Source: Cymbidium sinense (lineage: Eukaryota > Streptophyta > Magnoliopsida > Asparagales > Orchidaceae). Taken from it: DNA of 64,000 nucleotides. The DNA lies in assembly GCA_021442155.1 (NCBI GenBank), contig CM038214.1:312449001-312513000 (forward strand). Direction: 5' to 3'. The translations under genes and the position numbers were made by a program. The notes below the pieces were generated by a model. The model made no database searches, was not told where the DNA came from, and was given only the letters and a program-made list of their open reading frames with translations. Of the stretch, positions 51,065 to 62,215 are shown one piece after another (the stretch's first letter is position 1; every line of letters begins with the position of its first letter).

Positions 51065-51467
51065 GAATAACCTTCAATGACACAACATCACCATCAACCA
51101 AACTCAGCCTAGATCTCGTGGAGGGAAGGCGAGGCTTATGGTGGTGGTGGATCTGAGGTGGGATATGAAGGTGGTGGTCAGGCGGTGGTTGGAGGAGGGA
51201 GATCAAGGATATGATGGTGGATCCCGCCACTGAGAGGAGTGGTTCTTGAACTGGAGAAACTAAAGAATGGCCAATCCGATCTACTGCTTATGGAACTGTG
51301 TCTTTACATTAGAGATGGTTCTTGTTATTTATGGTTTTTTATTTGCTCTATGCATGCTCATTTTTTATTTATGTTGCCGCTTGTGTCTTAGAAACTTGGT
51401 GTGTTACTTGGTTGATGAAATCAAAAAGAAGAAATGTTGAATATGAATTTGTTCTCTATTAAAAAAA
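51065..51467 (+). pseudogene. GR-RBP 3' fragment, copy G6
   Basis: Shortened copy: several deletions remove much of the Gly-rich tail, leaving GYDGGSRH-like codons and a final NWRN-stop (TAA at 51261-51263). The 3' UTR is complete with an A-run ending about 51467. The start flank (CCTAAGAATAACC) matches the other copies. Confidence 0.82.
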
Positions 51468-52689
51468 TATATCAAATACTCTAAACCCTAAATTAAATCT
51501 TGAACCATAGACCTAAAACTGAAATCATAAACCCTAAACCCTAAAAACCCTAAACCCTAAACCCTAAAACACTAATCCCTAAACCCTAAACCCTAAAACC
51601 TAAACCCTAAATCCTAAACATAAACACCAAACCCTAAATCCTAAACTATAAATGCTCAGCTAGCCTTAAACCCTAAACCCTGAACTAACCCAAAACCTTA
51701 AACTCTAAAAAGCTAAAAACCTAAACCTAAACGAAATAAAACCTTAAAATAAAATAAATTAAAAAAATATAAACCAAAATAAAATTAAATAAAAATAAAA
51801 TAAAAACCTAAACTAAGATCTAAACCTAAACCTAAACCAAAAAATAAAATAAAATAATAAACAAAAACTAAACTAAAATAATATGAATTAAAACATAAAC
51901 TAAACTAAAATATAAAATAAACCAAACAATAAAAAACCTAAAAAAAACAAAAACTAAATGTAAGAAAAACCTAAAATAAAAATTAATAACTAAATAATAG
52001 CCTAAACTTAAAAAATAATCCTAAAAATAAAACCTAAAAATAAATAAAAATAAAACCTAAACCCTAAACTAAAAAAACCTAAACCTAAAATAAATAAAAT
52101 AAACTAAATAAAAAGCTAAACTAAAATAAATAAAACCTAAACCTAAACCTAAAATTAACTAAACTTGAACCCTAAACTAAATAAAATAAAATAAACTAAA
52201 AACAAACCTAATCCTAAACTAAAAAAAAACTAAAACCTAAACCTAAGAAAATTAAATTAAAACCAAAACCTAAACCTTAACATAAAAATAAGATAAAATA
52301 AAAATAAAATAAAAAAATAAACATAAACCTAATCCTACCTAAAAGATAAACTAAAAAAAAACCTAAACTAAAATAAATTAACTAAACTAAATTAAAATAT
52401 AAAATAAACCTAACTAAAAAAAAACCCTCAACCCTAAAAAAAAACCTAAACCTTAAACCCTAAAACTAACCCTAAATCTACAACCCTAAACCTAAAACAT
52501 TAAACCCAAAACCCTAAACCCTAAACCCTAAACCATAAATGCATAAACCCTAAATCCCTAAACCCTAAACTCTAACCCTAAATGCTAAACCCTAAATCCC
52601 AAACCCTAAACCAAAACCTAAAGTAACTAAATAAATTAAAAAATAAACCTTAGTACAAAAACCTAATAAACCTAAACCTAAACCCTAAG
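51468..52689 (+). repeat. Telomere-like array T11
   Basis: Canonical-like 51468-51715, A-rich 51720-52430, canonical-like to 52620, then the ~70-bp conserved pre-G flank. With G6 it makes a monomer of about 1.62 kb. The landmark is not recognisable here. Confidence 0.88.
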
Positions 52690-53177
52690 AATGGGAAGAA
52701 CCTTGATGACAGGAACATCACCGTCAACCAGACTCAATCTAGATCTGGCGGTGGAGGCGAAGGCGGAGGCGGCATTTATTGCAGTGGTGGTGGGGAATCT
52801 AGAGGTGTTGGTGAATATGAAGGTGATTGTTAGAGCAGTGGAGGTTATGGAGGTAGGAGGAGCGATGGAGGTTACAGCCATGGTGGTTGTAGAGGGAGAG
52901 ATCGAGGATATGATGGAAGATACCACTACTCGAGAGTCAGGGGTGGTTCTGATCAAAACTGGAGAAATTGAAGAGTGGCTAATCCGTTCTACTGCTTATG
53001 GAACTATGTCTTTATAGTAGAGACAATTTTACTTATTTAAGATTTTTTATTTGCTATAAGGTTGCTCATTTTTTATCTATGTCATCGCTTATTTCTTAGA
53101 AAACTTGGGGTGCTACTTGGTTGATGAAATCAAAAGGAAGAAAGGTTGAATCTAAATTTATTATCTGTTGAAAAAAA
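52690..53177 (+). pseudogene. GR-RBP 3' fragment, copy G7 (best preserved)
   Basis: 94-codon frame from AATGGG to TGA (52969-52971) with no indel and one internal stop (TAG at 52831-52833, where G3 and G4 have CAG). It reads NGKNLDDRNITVNQTQSRS (end of the RRM, typical of plant GR-RBPs), GGGGEGGGGIY, SSGGYGGRRSDGGYSHGG, RGRDRGYDG and SDQNWRN. The RNP motifs lie upstream and are absent. A 3' UTR and an A-run at 53171-53177 follow. There is no ATG, promoter or N-terminal exon, so it is a pseudogene. Confidence 0.9.
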
Positions 53178-53565
53178 CTTTAAACCCTAAACCTTAAATC
53201 TTAAACTAAAACATAAACCCTAAACTTAAAACCTAAATTCTAAACCTTAAACCCTAAACCTTAAAAACTCTAAACCCTATACACTAAACCCTAAAAGCTA
53301 AACCCTAATCCCTAAACCCTAAACTGTAAACCCTAAACCTGAAATCCTAAACCCTAAACCCTAAAACACTAAACCTTAAACCCTAAACCCTAAACACTAA
53401 ACCCTAAAACCATAAACCCTAAATTTTAAAACCTACAACCCCAAACCCTAAACCTTAAATCCCAAACCCTAAACCCTAAACCATAAACCTTAAACTAAGC
53501 CTAAACCCTAAACCCTATTCTAACCCTAAACCCTAACCCTAACCCTAAACCCTAAACCTTAAACC
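53178..53565 (+). repeat. Telomere-like array T12
   Basis: Degenerate CCCTAAA/CCTTAAA repeats between G7 and AT module S5. Confidence 0.88.
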
Positions 53566-55195
53566 TTAAATAAAGATGTCATTAAGATTAGATCTAAAGA
53601 ATTACCTAATCCTAACATAGTTATGGTAACTAAAGAAAATGTCTTCAAGAGACTTTCCCTTGACTATTAGGGATTTGAATACCCTAAACCCTAACCCTAA
53701 ATCATATTATAATACCACATATTATAGTAAAATGTAAGATCATATATTTGAGCATGTAGTAATGTTTTTTGGATGTTATAAGTTGTTTTAAAATGTTTTA
53801 GTATATTATGGTATTATGTCCTATAGTCTATATTAATATAAATCATAAAAATATTGATTTAATAAATCAGATGATGAAATTTATTTTATGTGAGATGGGA
53901 ATTAGGTGTGTAAAGGTGTGCTACCACTTGTAGTCTAAAATGTAAGATTTTATGTTCAAAATAAATTTTATATGTTGTAGCATAGTATATCATCATAAAT
54001 AATAATATATTGTTCAGTACATTTTAAATTCTTTTAGTATTTTATAATCATGTAGTCAAGCCTACACTAGCATATTTATAAAAATGTTGATTTAGACTTT
54101 AAAATGGTGGAATTTGGCCAAATTCATATTAGGTATAGCATGGCATCATAATATATTATTTCAACTTAAAATATGTAAGTGATACAACTAAAATTTATAG
54201 TTTTTATTATTTAGAATAATTTTTTGATATTTTATCTTAAGCAATCCCTTGTGATGTGATATACAATATAATATAATATAATATAATATAATATAATATG
54301 TTTTAGTGTATTATAATATAGGATGCCATAACATAGTGTAGCATCATGCATTATAGCATACAATTGTGTATTACTACTTGTTGTTTAGCATATTTTAGTT
54401 TATTATAGTATGATGTAGTTGAGTTTGTATTGGTATAATTTATAAAAATACAGATTTATAGGCTGAGATGATGGGATTTGACCAAATTTAAGGTAAGCTT
54501 TAGATAACATCATTGGGGTGTTCTATGGTGTGTCATTTAATCAAAAAAATGGAATTTTGCATCCAAAATAAATGTTCATTTTTCAACCAAATTTTTTAAA
54601 TTTTTTGCTTAAAGTGATTCATTTTAAGGTGTAATGTGTGATAATATATTATATGAAAGCATATTAAAATATAATGTACATAACAATATAACTTCACATA
54701 TATATATAAATGTGGTGGTGTGTTACTAAATGTTGCTATACATTTTAGTATGTTTTACTTTTGTTATAATACATTGGGTCAAAACTCACAAAAATGTTAA
54801 TTTGAAGGTTGAGATGGAACGATTTGCCCAAATTCATGGCACACACTAAGAAGCAAAACCAAAATTATGCTATTTTGTATAATTTCTGATAGAAAGATAA
54901 CAATTTTACATCCAAAATAAACGTTATTCATATTTTAAGACAATTTTATTATTTGTTCCTTTTAAGTTATTCTAATGAGGTGTAATGTTAGACAGTATAT
55001 TATATTATAGAAAATTATAATATAACATCATATATTATAACAAAATATTCTATGTTAATTCACACTATAATATGTTTAGCATAATATTGTATAGTTAGTT
55101 TGAGCTTGCACCATCACAAATCATAAAATATTGATTACAATGTTAAGATGATGTAATTTGAATGAATATAATGTTAGGCTTTCGGTTGAATTATT
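53566..55195. repeat. AT-rich 335-bp-unit module S5
   Basis: A complete five-unit copy with unit words near 53846, 54080, 54445, 54791 and 55126 (spacings about 234, 365, 346 and 335). It carries a private expansion of an ATAAT pentamer at about 54264-54299 inside the second unit. Confidence 0.77.
54264..54299. repeat. (ATAAT)n microsatellite
   Basis: About seven copies of a TATAA/ATAAT pentamer inside S5. The same site in S1, S2, S3 and S4 has only one to three copies. Confidence 0.85.
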
Positions 55196-57740
55196 AAAGG
55201 TATGCATAAGAGAAGAAATAAGATTTGTTGAGAATTCCATGTCAAGGACATGGAGGGAGATTCGTTAGGGGATCACACATGCATTGTACATGACATGTGA
55301 GGGGTTTACATCGAGGGCATAGAGGAGGAAAATCTGTTGGGGATAAGGTTTGAATTTGATTTGACTATATGATTTATGGAAGAATGATCCGCTGGGGAAA
55401 AACATTTATAATCCATCAGGGATTAAGACCGAATTGACTTTAATTTGTTTATTTTTAATTGATGTGGAGGCATATCTACTAGAGATATGGGCTCGAGTCT
55501 GCTAGTGATCGGGTATATGAACCTTCCACTTAAAAAGTGGGTCTGGGCTATGCACTGGGGATTCATATTTGAGTTTAATTTCATTGATTTGTTTGGGGAT
55601 GTATCCATTGGGGATAAGTGTTTGGTTGGATTTCTTTGATTTATTTTCTATTTGGGGAGTTGGTTTAATTAGGCTCCATCGGGGAGGTTGGTTTTGAATT
55701 TGATTTGTTAGCTTGACTTGTTTATATATGATTTGGTGCTCCACTTGGGACAAGGGTTTGATTCAACTCCACTGGGAAAAATCAGATTGGGTTTAATTTA
55801 ATTTGAGTTAATGTATGGACCCTGTCGGTGTGCGATTGACCCACTGAGAAGGGGATATATTAGCCTTGACCTACCTCAGGTTTACAAATCTAAAGGGATA
55901 GTCTACCAGCTGCGGGGTAGAGCTAGCCAACCTAAAAGGTTTCCTTTCGATGTACAACGATTGTGCTAAGAAGAAGGTGTACCAGACTTACATCTTCTAA
56001 AGTGAGGAACAATCGCTGGGGTGACTTGTTCGATGCCCAACAAATCAAACCTGACCTAGGACAACTATTGAGTGAATTCCACTTGGGACTTATGTCAACT
56101 CCAAAATATTCTTGATTAATTTTATCTTAATTTCATGTGATTTAGGAAGGTTTGTTTGGTTTTGTTTGATTTTGAATTGAGGGCATATTCATTGGGGATG
56201 AGAGCTCGATCAAATTTGATAGATTTAATTTATGGACCATGTCGGTGTGCGATTGACCCACTAAGAAGGGGCTATATCGGGCTTGTCCTTTCTCAAATTT
56301 ATAAATACAAAAGGATAGTCTACTGGCTGTGGGGAAGAGCTAGCCAACCTGAGGGGTTGCCTTTCAATGTGCAACGCCTGTGCTAGGAAGAAGGCGTTGA
56401 AGACTTACATCTTCTAAAGTAGGGAACAACCGCTGGGGTGACCTGTTGGTAGCATAACAAATCAAACCCGACTTAAGGGTGACTGTTGAGTGAATGTCAT
56501 TGGGGACTTATATCAAATCAAGAGTAGTCAAGCAAATGTTATAGGGAGTTTTACTGACACTACCCGAAAGATAGGATACATGCTTGGGAAAAGGTACTGT
56601 TAGGGGGTGTCCTCCTAATCCACAAGTGAATACATATTTTGTTTATATGTTTGTATGGACCCTGTTGGTGTGCGAGGGACCACACTAAGAATGGGCTATA
56701 TCATCCTTGACCTATCTCAGATTTACTAGACCTAAGGAGAATCTGTAGATCCATAGGATGGATTCTTCAAGCATAGGGGTGGTTATTAGAAAAAGGGAAC
56801 TGTCCAATCTGATCATAACACGGGTAGTGTCTAAATGGGGTTGCAAAGGCCATGATCCAAATATAGTGCCCACAAGGGAGGTGCTGCTAGGGGCGTTATC
56901 CTGAGCCATAAAAAAGTAAGCCAATAAGTGTACGGTGGTCAACTCTAGCATAAAGCATAGCAAACTTACATCTACCATGAGTGGTGTATCCTAAGGTGTG
57001 AGAACCGACCAACCTAAGGTGTATCCATCACCATGAGAGGTGTATCTATCAGCATAGTGAGAACCAACCAACCTGCCTATTGGTGCAATGATCAATCTAG
57101 AAAGAAAGTGTGCTTACAACTTTCCAAGTAACGATCATCGATAATCATCTATGATATGCTATCTAACCTAGAGCGACTACTAATTGGGAAGCCCGGAGGA
57201 AGGATCAGACCCAAACTTGAAGTAATCAGGAGGGAAGGAGCCACTCAGGGACTTATCCTAAACCTCAAATACACTCGACCCAATCACTGCACAAAGGCTA
57301 ATCCAAGAAAAAAGTGTAGCATAATCCCATTCTCTTAAACAAAGCCAACATGAGGTAGCTTACCACACAAGAAGGCCTAACAAACTAACAAGCACTCATC
57401 GGTGGTGGCCAAGTAAGGAAGGAAAGCATAGCATACTTACATCCTCTAAAGTAAGAAGACCACTGATGACACACTAAATAGGTAGACATCACTAACCTAG
57501 AGTATTTACTAAGTGAGTGCCACTGGCGTTATATCTCCTCAAAGTAGCCCAATACAAAAGATATGTGTTTGTTTTATATGTTTGTGTGTAGTTTGTGTTT
57601 GTGTTGTATCGATGAAGGATAGGACTCCGCTCGAGTTCCTTACACCTACCCATATCACATTATGGCAGATTCTCAAACAAGAATACTTTTAACATGGAAG
57701 AGATTGAATTCAAAATGGAATTTTCATTTATGATAGTTAT
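55196..57740 (-). repeat. R5 3' noncoding region with tandem repeats
   Basis: The left part repeats CCGCTGGGGA, TCCATTGGGGAT and similar phrases. Tandem units open with GTCGGTGTGCGATTGACC (near 55825 and 56240) and GTTGGTGTGCGAGGGACC (near 56664), a spacing of about 415-425 bp, and each continues with GAAGGGGCTATAT and CTTACATCTTCTAAAG. More diverged partial units follow to about 57500. Open frames at 55423-55753, 56156-56386 and 57156-57338 are repeat sequence without recognisable products. Confidence 0.7.
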
Positions 57741-58960
57741 TTTCAAACATGATTTATAATATTTCTTTAAGTAGAGCTCATTGATTGGAAGCATTGGGTG
57801 CTCTCCCTTATGATTAATAAGTGCTAAGATCCTCCCTAGTAGGCCTTCTCTATGGAAAAAGTGCCTTCCCAACTGGGTTCAAAATTACCTCCCACCTTAC
57901 AAAAGGCAATAATTGGTCTCCTTAGAACTATAATAAGCTCTCCTACTTGAAAACCTCTAGGACGTACCAACCTGTTGTGAGCTTGAATCTTTTTATCTTG
58001 CTACAACTCAAGATTTTGGCATGCCCACAGGCATCTCTCCTCCAAAACTTCAAGCTCTTCTACCCGCAACTTAGTGTTCTGCTCTGTTATAATCTTGCTA
58101 TCCACAGCTATCCTTAGTGATGGGAGTTGGACTTCTAATGGTAGAATGACATTGGACCCATACACTAAGGAGAATGGAGTAGACTAAGTTAGGAGTTCTA
58201 TATGGTGCGATATTCACAAGGCTTCATGCCATGCTCATCGCCATTGTTGTTGCCAAGTGTCTTCTTTAGTACTTGAATGAGAGTTTTATTGAAGTCATCT
58301 ACTAAGCCTTTTTCCCACTGGTAGTTGATGGTATAATATCTCCAATATATGCTATGTATCTAGGCAAAGTTATTGATCTCAGTGCTCTTCAATGAAGCAT
58401 CATTATCAGATATAATTCATCGAGGCACTTTGAACCAATGTACGATATGGTTCCTAAAAAACTAGAGCACATGCTGAGCTATGACCTCACAAAGTAGAAG
58501 CATCTTTGCTCATTTTAAAAAGTAGTCAGTAGCAGCTAAGATGAAACAATGACCCTTGGAAGAAGGAGGATCTATCAGACCCATTATGTTGGTACCTCAA
58601 CACTCGAATTGCCATGAGGCCAATGTAGGATGTAGAATATTGGGAGGTTAGTGTGGGACCACACTGTGTATTTTACATTGGTCGATCGCCTAGCCGTATC
58701 CATGTAATCTTTGATCATCAAAGGACAGTAGTATCCTAGTCTTTTGATCTTGTCTTTCATCTTTAGATCGAATTGGTTGGCTCAACATAATCCTAAGTGT
58801 ACCTCGATCGTGATCTTATGGGCTTCATACTTGTCTAAATAATGAAACCACATATAGTCGAAAGATCGTCAGTACAAGACACCATCCACAAGAGCATATG
58901 AGAGTGCTCTCTACTTCATTTGATGGGCTTGAGACTTCTCTTAAGGTAGTTTTCTTTTAT
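57740..58960 (-). pseudogene. Integrase remnant of R5
   Basis: The C-terminus of pol is readable at about 57740-57830 (LINHKGEHPMLPINELYLKK, then YY), which follows the GPY/F-type module in such elements. The core carries a TGA before the ISDN second-Asp segment (Asp kept, near 58395-58430). The first half of the core (about 58540-58680) is frameshifted. Confidence 0.8.
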
Positions 58961-59179
58961 TTAGGTAATCCATGAATGGTTGCCTCTAATCTAACTACTC
59001 ATCCTTCTTCACAATGGAAATCTCCCCATCAACAGAGTCTTTTTGATGAGTTCAATATCAATAAGGGATAAGACTTATCTATTTTGGACTTTTATTGATA
59101 TGGACTCATCCTCCAAACATGCCAACTCTTTGGCAAGCTTGGTTAAAGCATACTCTACAACATTCTCTCCTCAAGGAAT

Positions 59180-60103
59180 CTTATAAATGGTAGCCTCTAG
59201 GATTTAGGTGAACAAATCCATGGTGTACTTGTGGTAGTGATGGAGCTTGGGTTTTATAACCTTATAGGACCTAGTGATTTGATTGATAACTAGCTAAGAA
59301 TCCCCAAAGACGTTGATGTTTTGGATGCTTAAATTAATGGCTAACTCCAGACCAAAAATTAGAGCCTCATATTTGACTTCGTTGTTGGTGCAAGGATTGG
59401 ACATATGATATGAGAATCTCATCACATTGATGTCCAGAGTTAAGAGAACTATTCCTATCCTTGCCTTTCTTGAAATAGTATATTATTGTTGTTCTCCTCT
59501 TTGAGAGGAAGTTGTACCATCAAAGCACATCTCTCAGTGGTGAATACTAGTATCTCCTAAGTTCATGATTTCTTCAAGATAATCACTAAGAGTCAAGAAG
59601 TGGGTGTGCTACTAAGAAATTTGCTAGTACTTGTCCTTTCATTGCACGAAAGAGTAATGTAATCATTCTAATCCGCATGAGATAATTGTAGTGGATTAAT
59701 CCTAGAGATTAAGTTCACCTTATGAGGAAGAACATAGTGTAGCTTTTGGGATGCAAAGATTAAAGCAATGATTCTCAATAGGTGGATAATTAGCCTCAGG
59801 CATTAGATGAGATAGAAGATAGTAGAGTATATCATCGGTTTGGCCAAAAAATCACCAAGGGAGTCATCTAACATCAAGATAAAGTATGAGTGGTTTGCAG
59901 AGAAGGCTACTAGATATCATCAGGTAATGCTTGATGTCTTCGAAGGAATGCTCACACTTGTCTTCCCGCTTGAACTTGGCATCCTTTTTGACAAGTGCTA
60001 AGAATGGCGGACATCTTCCTGATAGGTTGGATATAAACCATCTTAGATATGAGAACCACTCTTGGAATGATTTGAGTTGAGCTAAACTTTTATGGGGTGG
60101 CAT
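59180..60103 (-). pseudogene. RNase H and second RNase H remnant of R5
   Basis: The RT thumb and start of RNase H are open at 59864-60103 (KKDAKFKREDKCEHSFEDIK). Several deletions at 59580-59860 destroy the rest of the first RNase H. The second RNase H at about 59370-59560 reads MCFDGTTSSQR (catalytic Asp kept) and VMRFSYHMSNPCTNNE. Confidence 0.78.
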
Positions 60104-61110
60104 TTCTAATATTGCTTTGATATTCTCCAGATCAATTTTTATTCTCTAGTGTCAAATAACAAACCCAAGGAATTTCCATAAAACTACTCCAAATGCACAC
60201 TTCAAGGGGTTCATTTTGAGGTTAAATTATCTTAACTGTTCAAAAACTACTCTCAAGTCAAAGAGATGATCTTCCTTTTCTCTACTTTTGACCACAAGAT
60301 CATTGGCATAACACTAAACTTGATGATGAATTAGTTCATCAAAGATTCAAGTCATAACCTACTGGTATGTAGCACTTCATTTTTAAGGCTAAAGGCATGA
60401 CCTTATAGTAATAGATTCTGATCGAGGTTCTAAAAGTAGTGTTTATTTCATCTTTAGGGGCTAACCTTTTTTGATTATATTCAGATGAGCCATCCATGAA
60501 ATAGAAGACTACATGAGATTTGGCAATGTCCACCATCAGCTCCGAGATTGGTAGTGGAAATTCATCTTTTGGACATGCCTTATTTAAATCCATAAAATCG
60601 ACGCATATGTTAATTTGGTCATTCTTTTTCTTAATTAGGATGTTGCTGGCTAACTAGGTAAGGTATTATTCTTCCCGGATGAAGGTAGCATCGATAAATT
60701 TCATCACTTTAGAAATGACCTATTATTCTATCTCTAATCAAATGCATCTAGGAGCTTGCTTGATAAGGTTAGCAGTACGCTCTATTGCTAATTTATGGAT
60801 CACTACGTCAGGAGCTAATCTAGGAATCTCTTCATAACTCCATGCAAAGCAGTCCTTAAACTCAGTCAATAACCTAACTAAGTCATTGGTTTCAATTTCA
60901 TTCAATAAAGAACTGATGTTCCTAAGTTGATTTCCTTGAGCTCGTCAATGGCTGACTTGATCTCTTCTTCAACTCTAGCGGTGAATCTTTGAATTCAAAA
61001 TCATCTATATCATCTGAAGATTCTAAGCAAAAGTCCTCAAATGAGTTAATGTGATTTGAAAAGAACCTATCAGATTCCAAATGATTGGTGATGGCAAGAA
61101 TCATCATCAT
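60104..61110 (-). pseudogene. Reverse transcriptase remnant of R5
   Basis: 60339-60593 is open: MDLNKACPKDEFPLPISELM, then FMDGSSEYNQKRLAPKDE and IYYYKVMPLALK. The active-site codons at 60299-60310 read YAND instead of YVDD, so the enzyme would be dead even without frameshifts. The connection region is open at 60922-61110. Confidence 0.88.
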
Positions 61111-61880
61111 CGATCATCGACCACAAAATCCTCCTTGATTGAGAGCTTTGGCATTTATTCTTCCATATTCTTTGAAATAGTCCAACTGCTTTCACCAAGT
61201 ATGTGGGATTAACCCTTTCTTTGCTAAATTATGAACAGAAGGAAAGTACCAATCAAAAGGTAATTCTATTAAATCTATATATGAATCATCCTCAAGTTCT
61301 GCATCAACTTCTTGACTTGAGGATAATGCTCCCAGAAATAACCTCTAAGTCTACATACATGTGGATGACTTAGAGGCTTCCTTAACTACCAAACCCTTAG
61401 CTTTTGAGGGAATGTGAGCTAACTAAGGCCCAACGTTCTACATATAGACTTGGATGCACTTATACTTTTTGCTTTGGACCCATCTTCTATCTAGCTCAAG
61501 TGTCACCTCCAAGGGAATCTACCACTGAGAAGAGTTGTCTGGTGTGCTAACCATATAATACTCATCCAATGAAGTAGATTCTAAGTCTATATGGATAATA
61601 GGTGTACCCTTGGTAGCAGGGACATATATTCTATTAGGTGGCCAATAAAAAGGTTTTCCACCCTGACTCTGAACCTCCTTCCTCCCCAGATGGAGGTGGT
61701 CATCCCACCCATATGTTCAATGGAGTAACGAACTATGGTAAAATCTAAGGTCGCTCCACTTCCCTTCCAAGTATATTTCCAATCCCTTTTATTTTTTTTC
61801 CATTTTCTCTTTTCTTTCTTTTTTTTTTTTTCTTTTTTCTCTTTTCTTTTCTTTTTTCTTTTTTTTTTTATTTTAAACTG
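61111..61880 (-). pseudogene. PR-RT spacer of R5 with Lys-rich tract
   Basis: The polypyrimidine tract at about 61781-61873 encodes a Lys/Glu-rich run on the minus strand that is in frame with the protease fragment upstream: one open frame covers 61587-62060. The acidic SSSQEVDVE-like segment lies near 61290-61330. Confidence 0.65.
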
Positions 61881-62215
61881 GCCAAGTTCGTGATAATAGA
61901 CTTGTTGATTTTGAGGGAGGTAGTAAGCCACATCCTCATATATACTGACCACATGAACTGTAAATGGCTTGAGATCTCCTTTGACACAGTAGACGATCCC
62001 ACCGCTCATGAACTTTATACATTGATGTAGAGAGGATGGAACTATATTATTCTCATGCATCCATTATCTCAAAAGCAAATCATTGAAAGATGTATTCGAG
62101 TCTATAATGTGATACTTGGTTTCAATCTTCCAATCATCTATCTCCAAGGGAAACACTATAGAGCCTAAGGCCTGTTGACCTCAATTTTGGAGTGCGGATT
62201 TAATCTTCCCATCTT
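61881..62215 (-). pseudogene. Protease C-terminal half of R5
   Basis: HENNIVPSSLHQCIKFMSGG, then IVYCVKGDLKPF, inside the open frame 61587-62060; upstream residues (DSNTSFND-like) continue to about 62215 across a frame change. No DTG motif; same border as in R1, R2 and R4. Confidence 0.82.
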
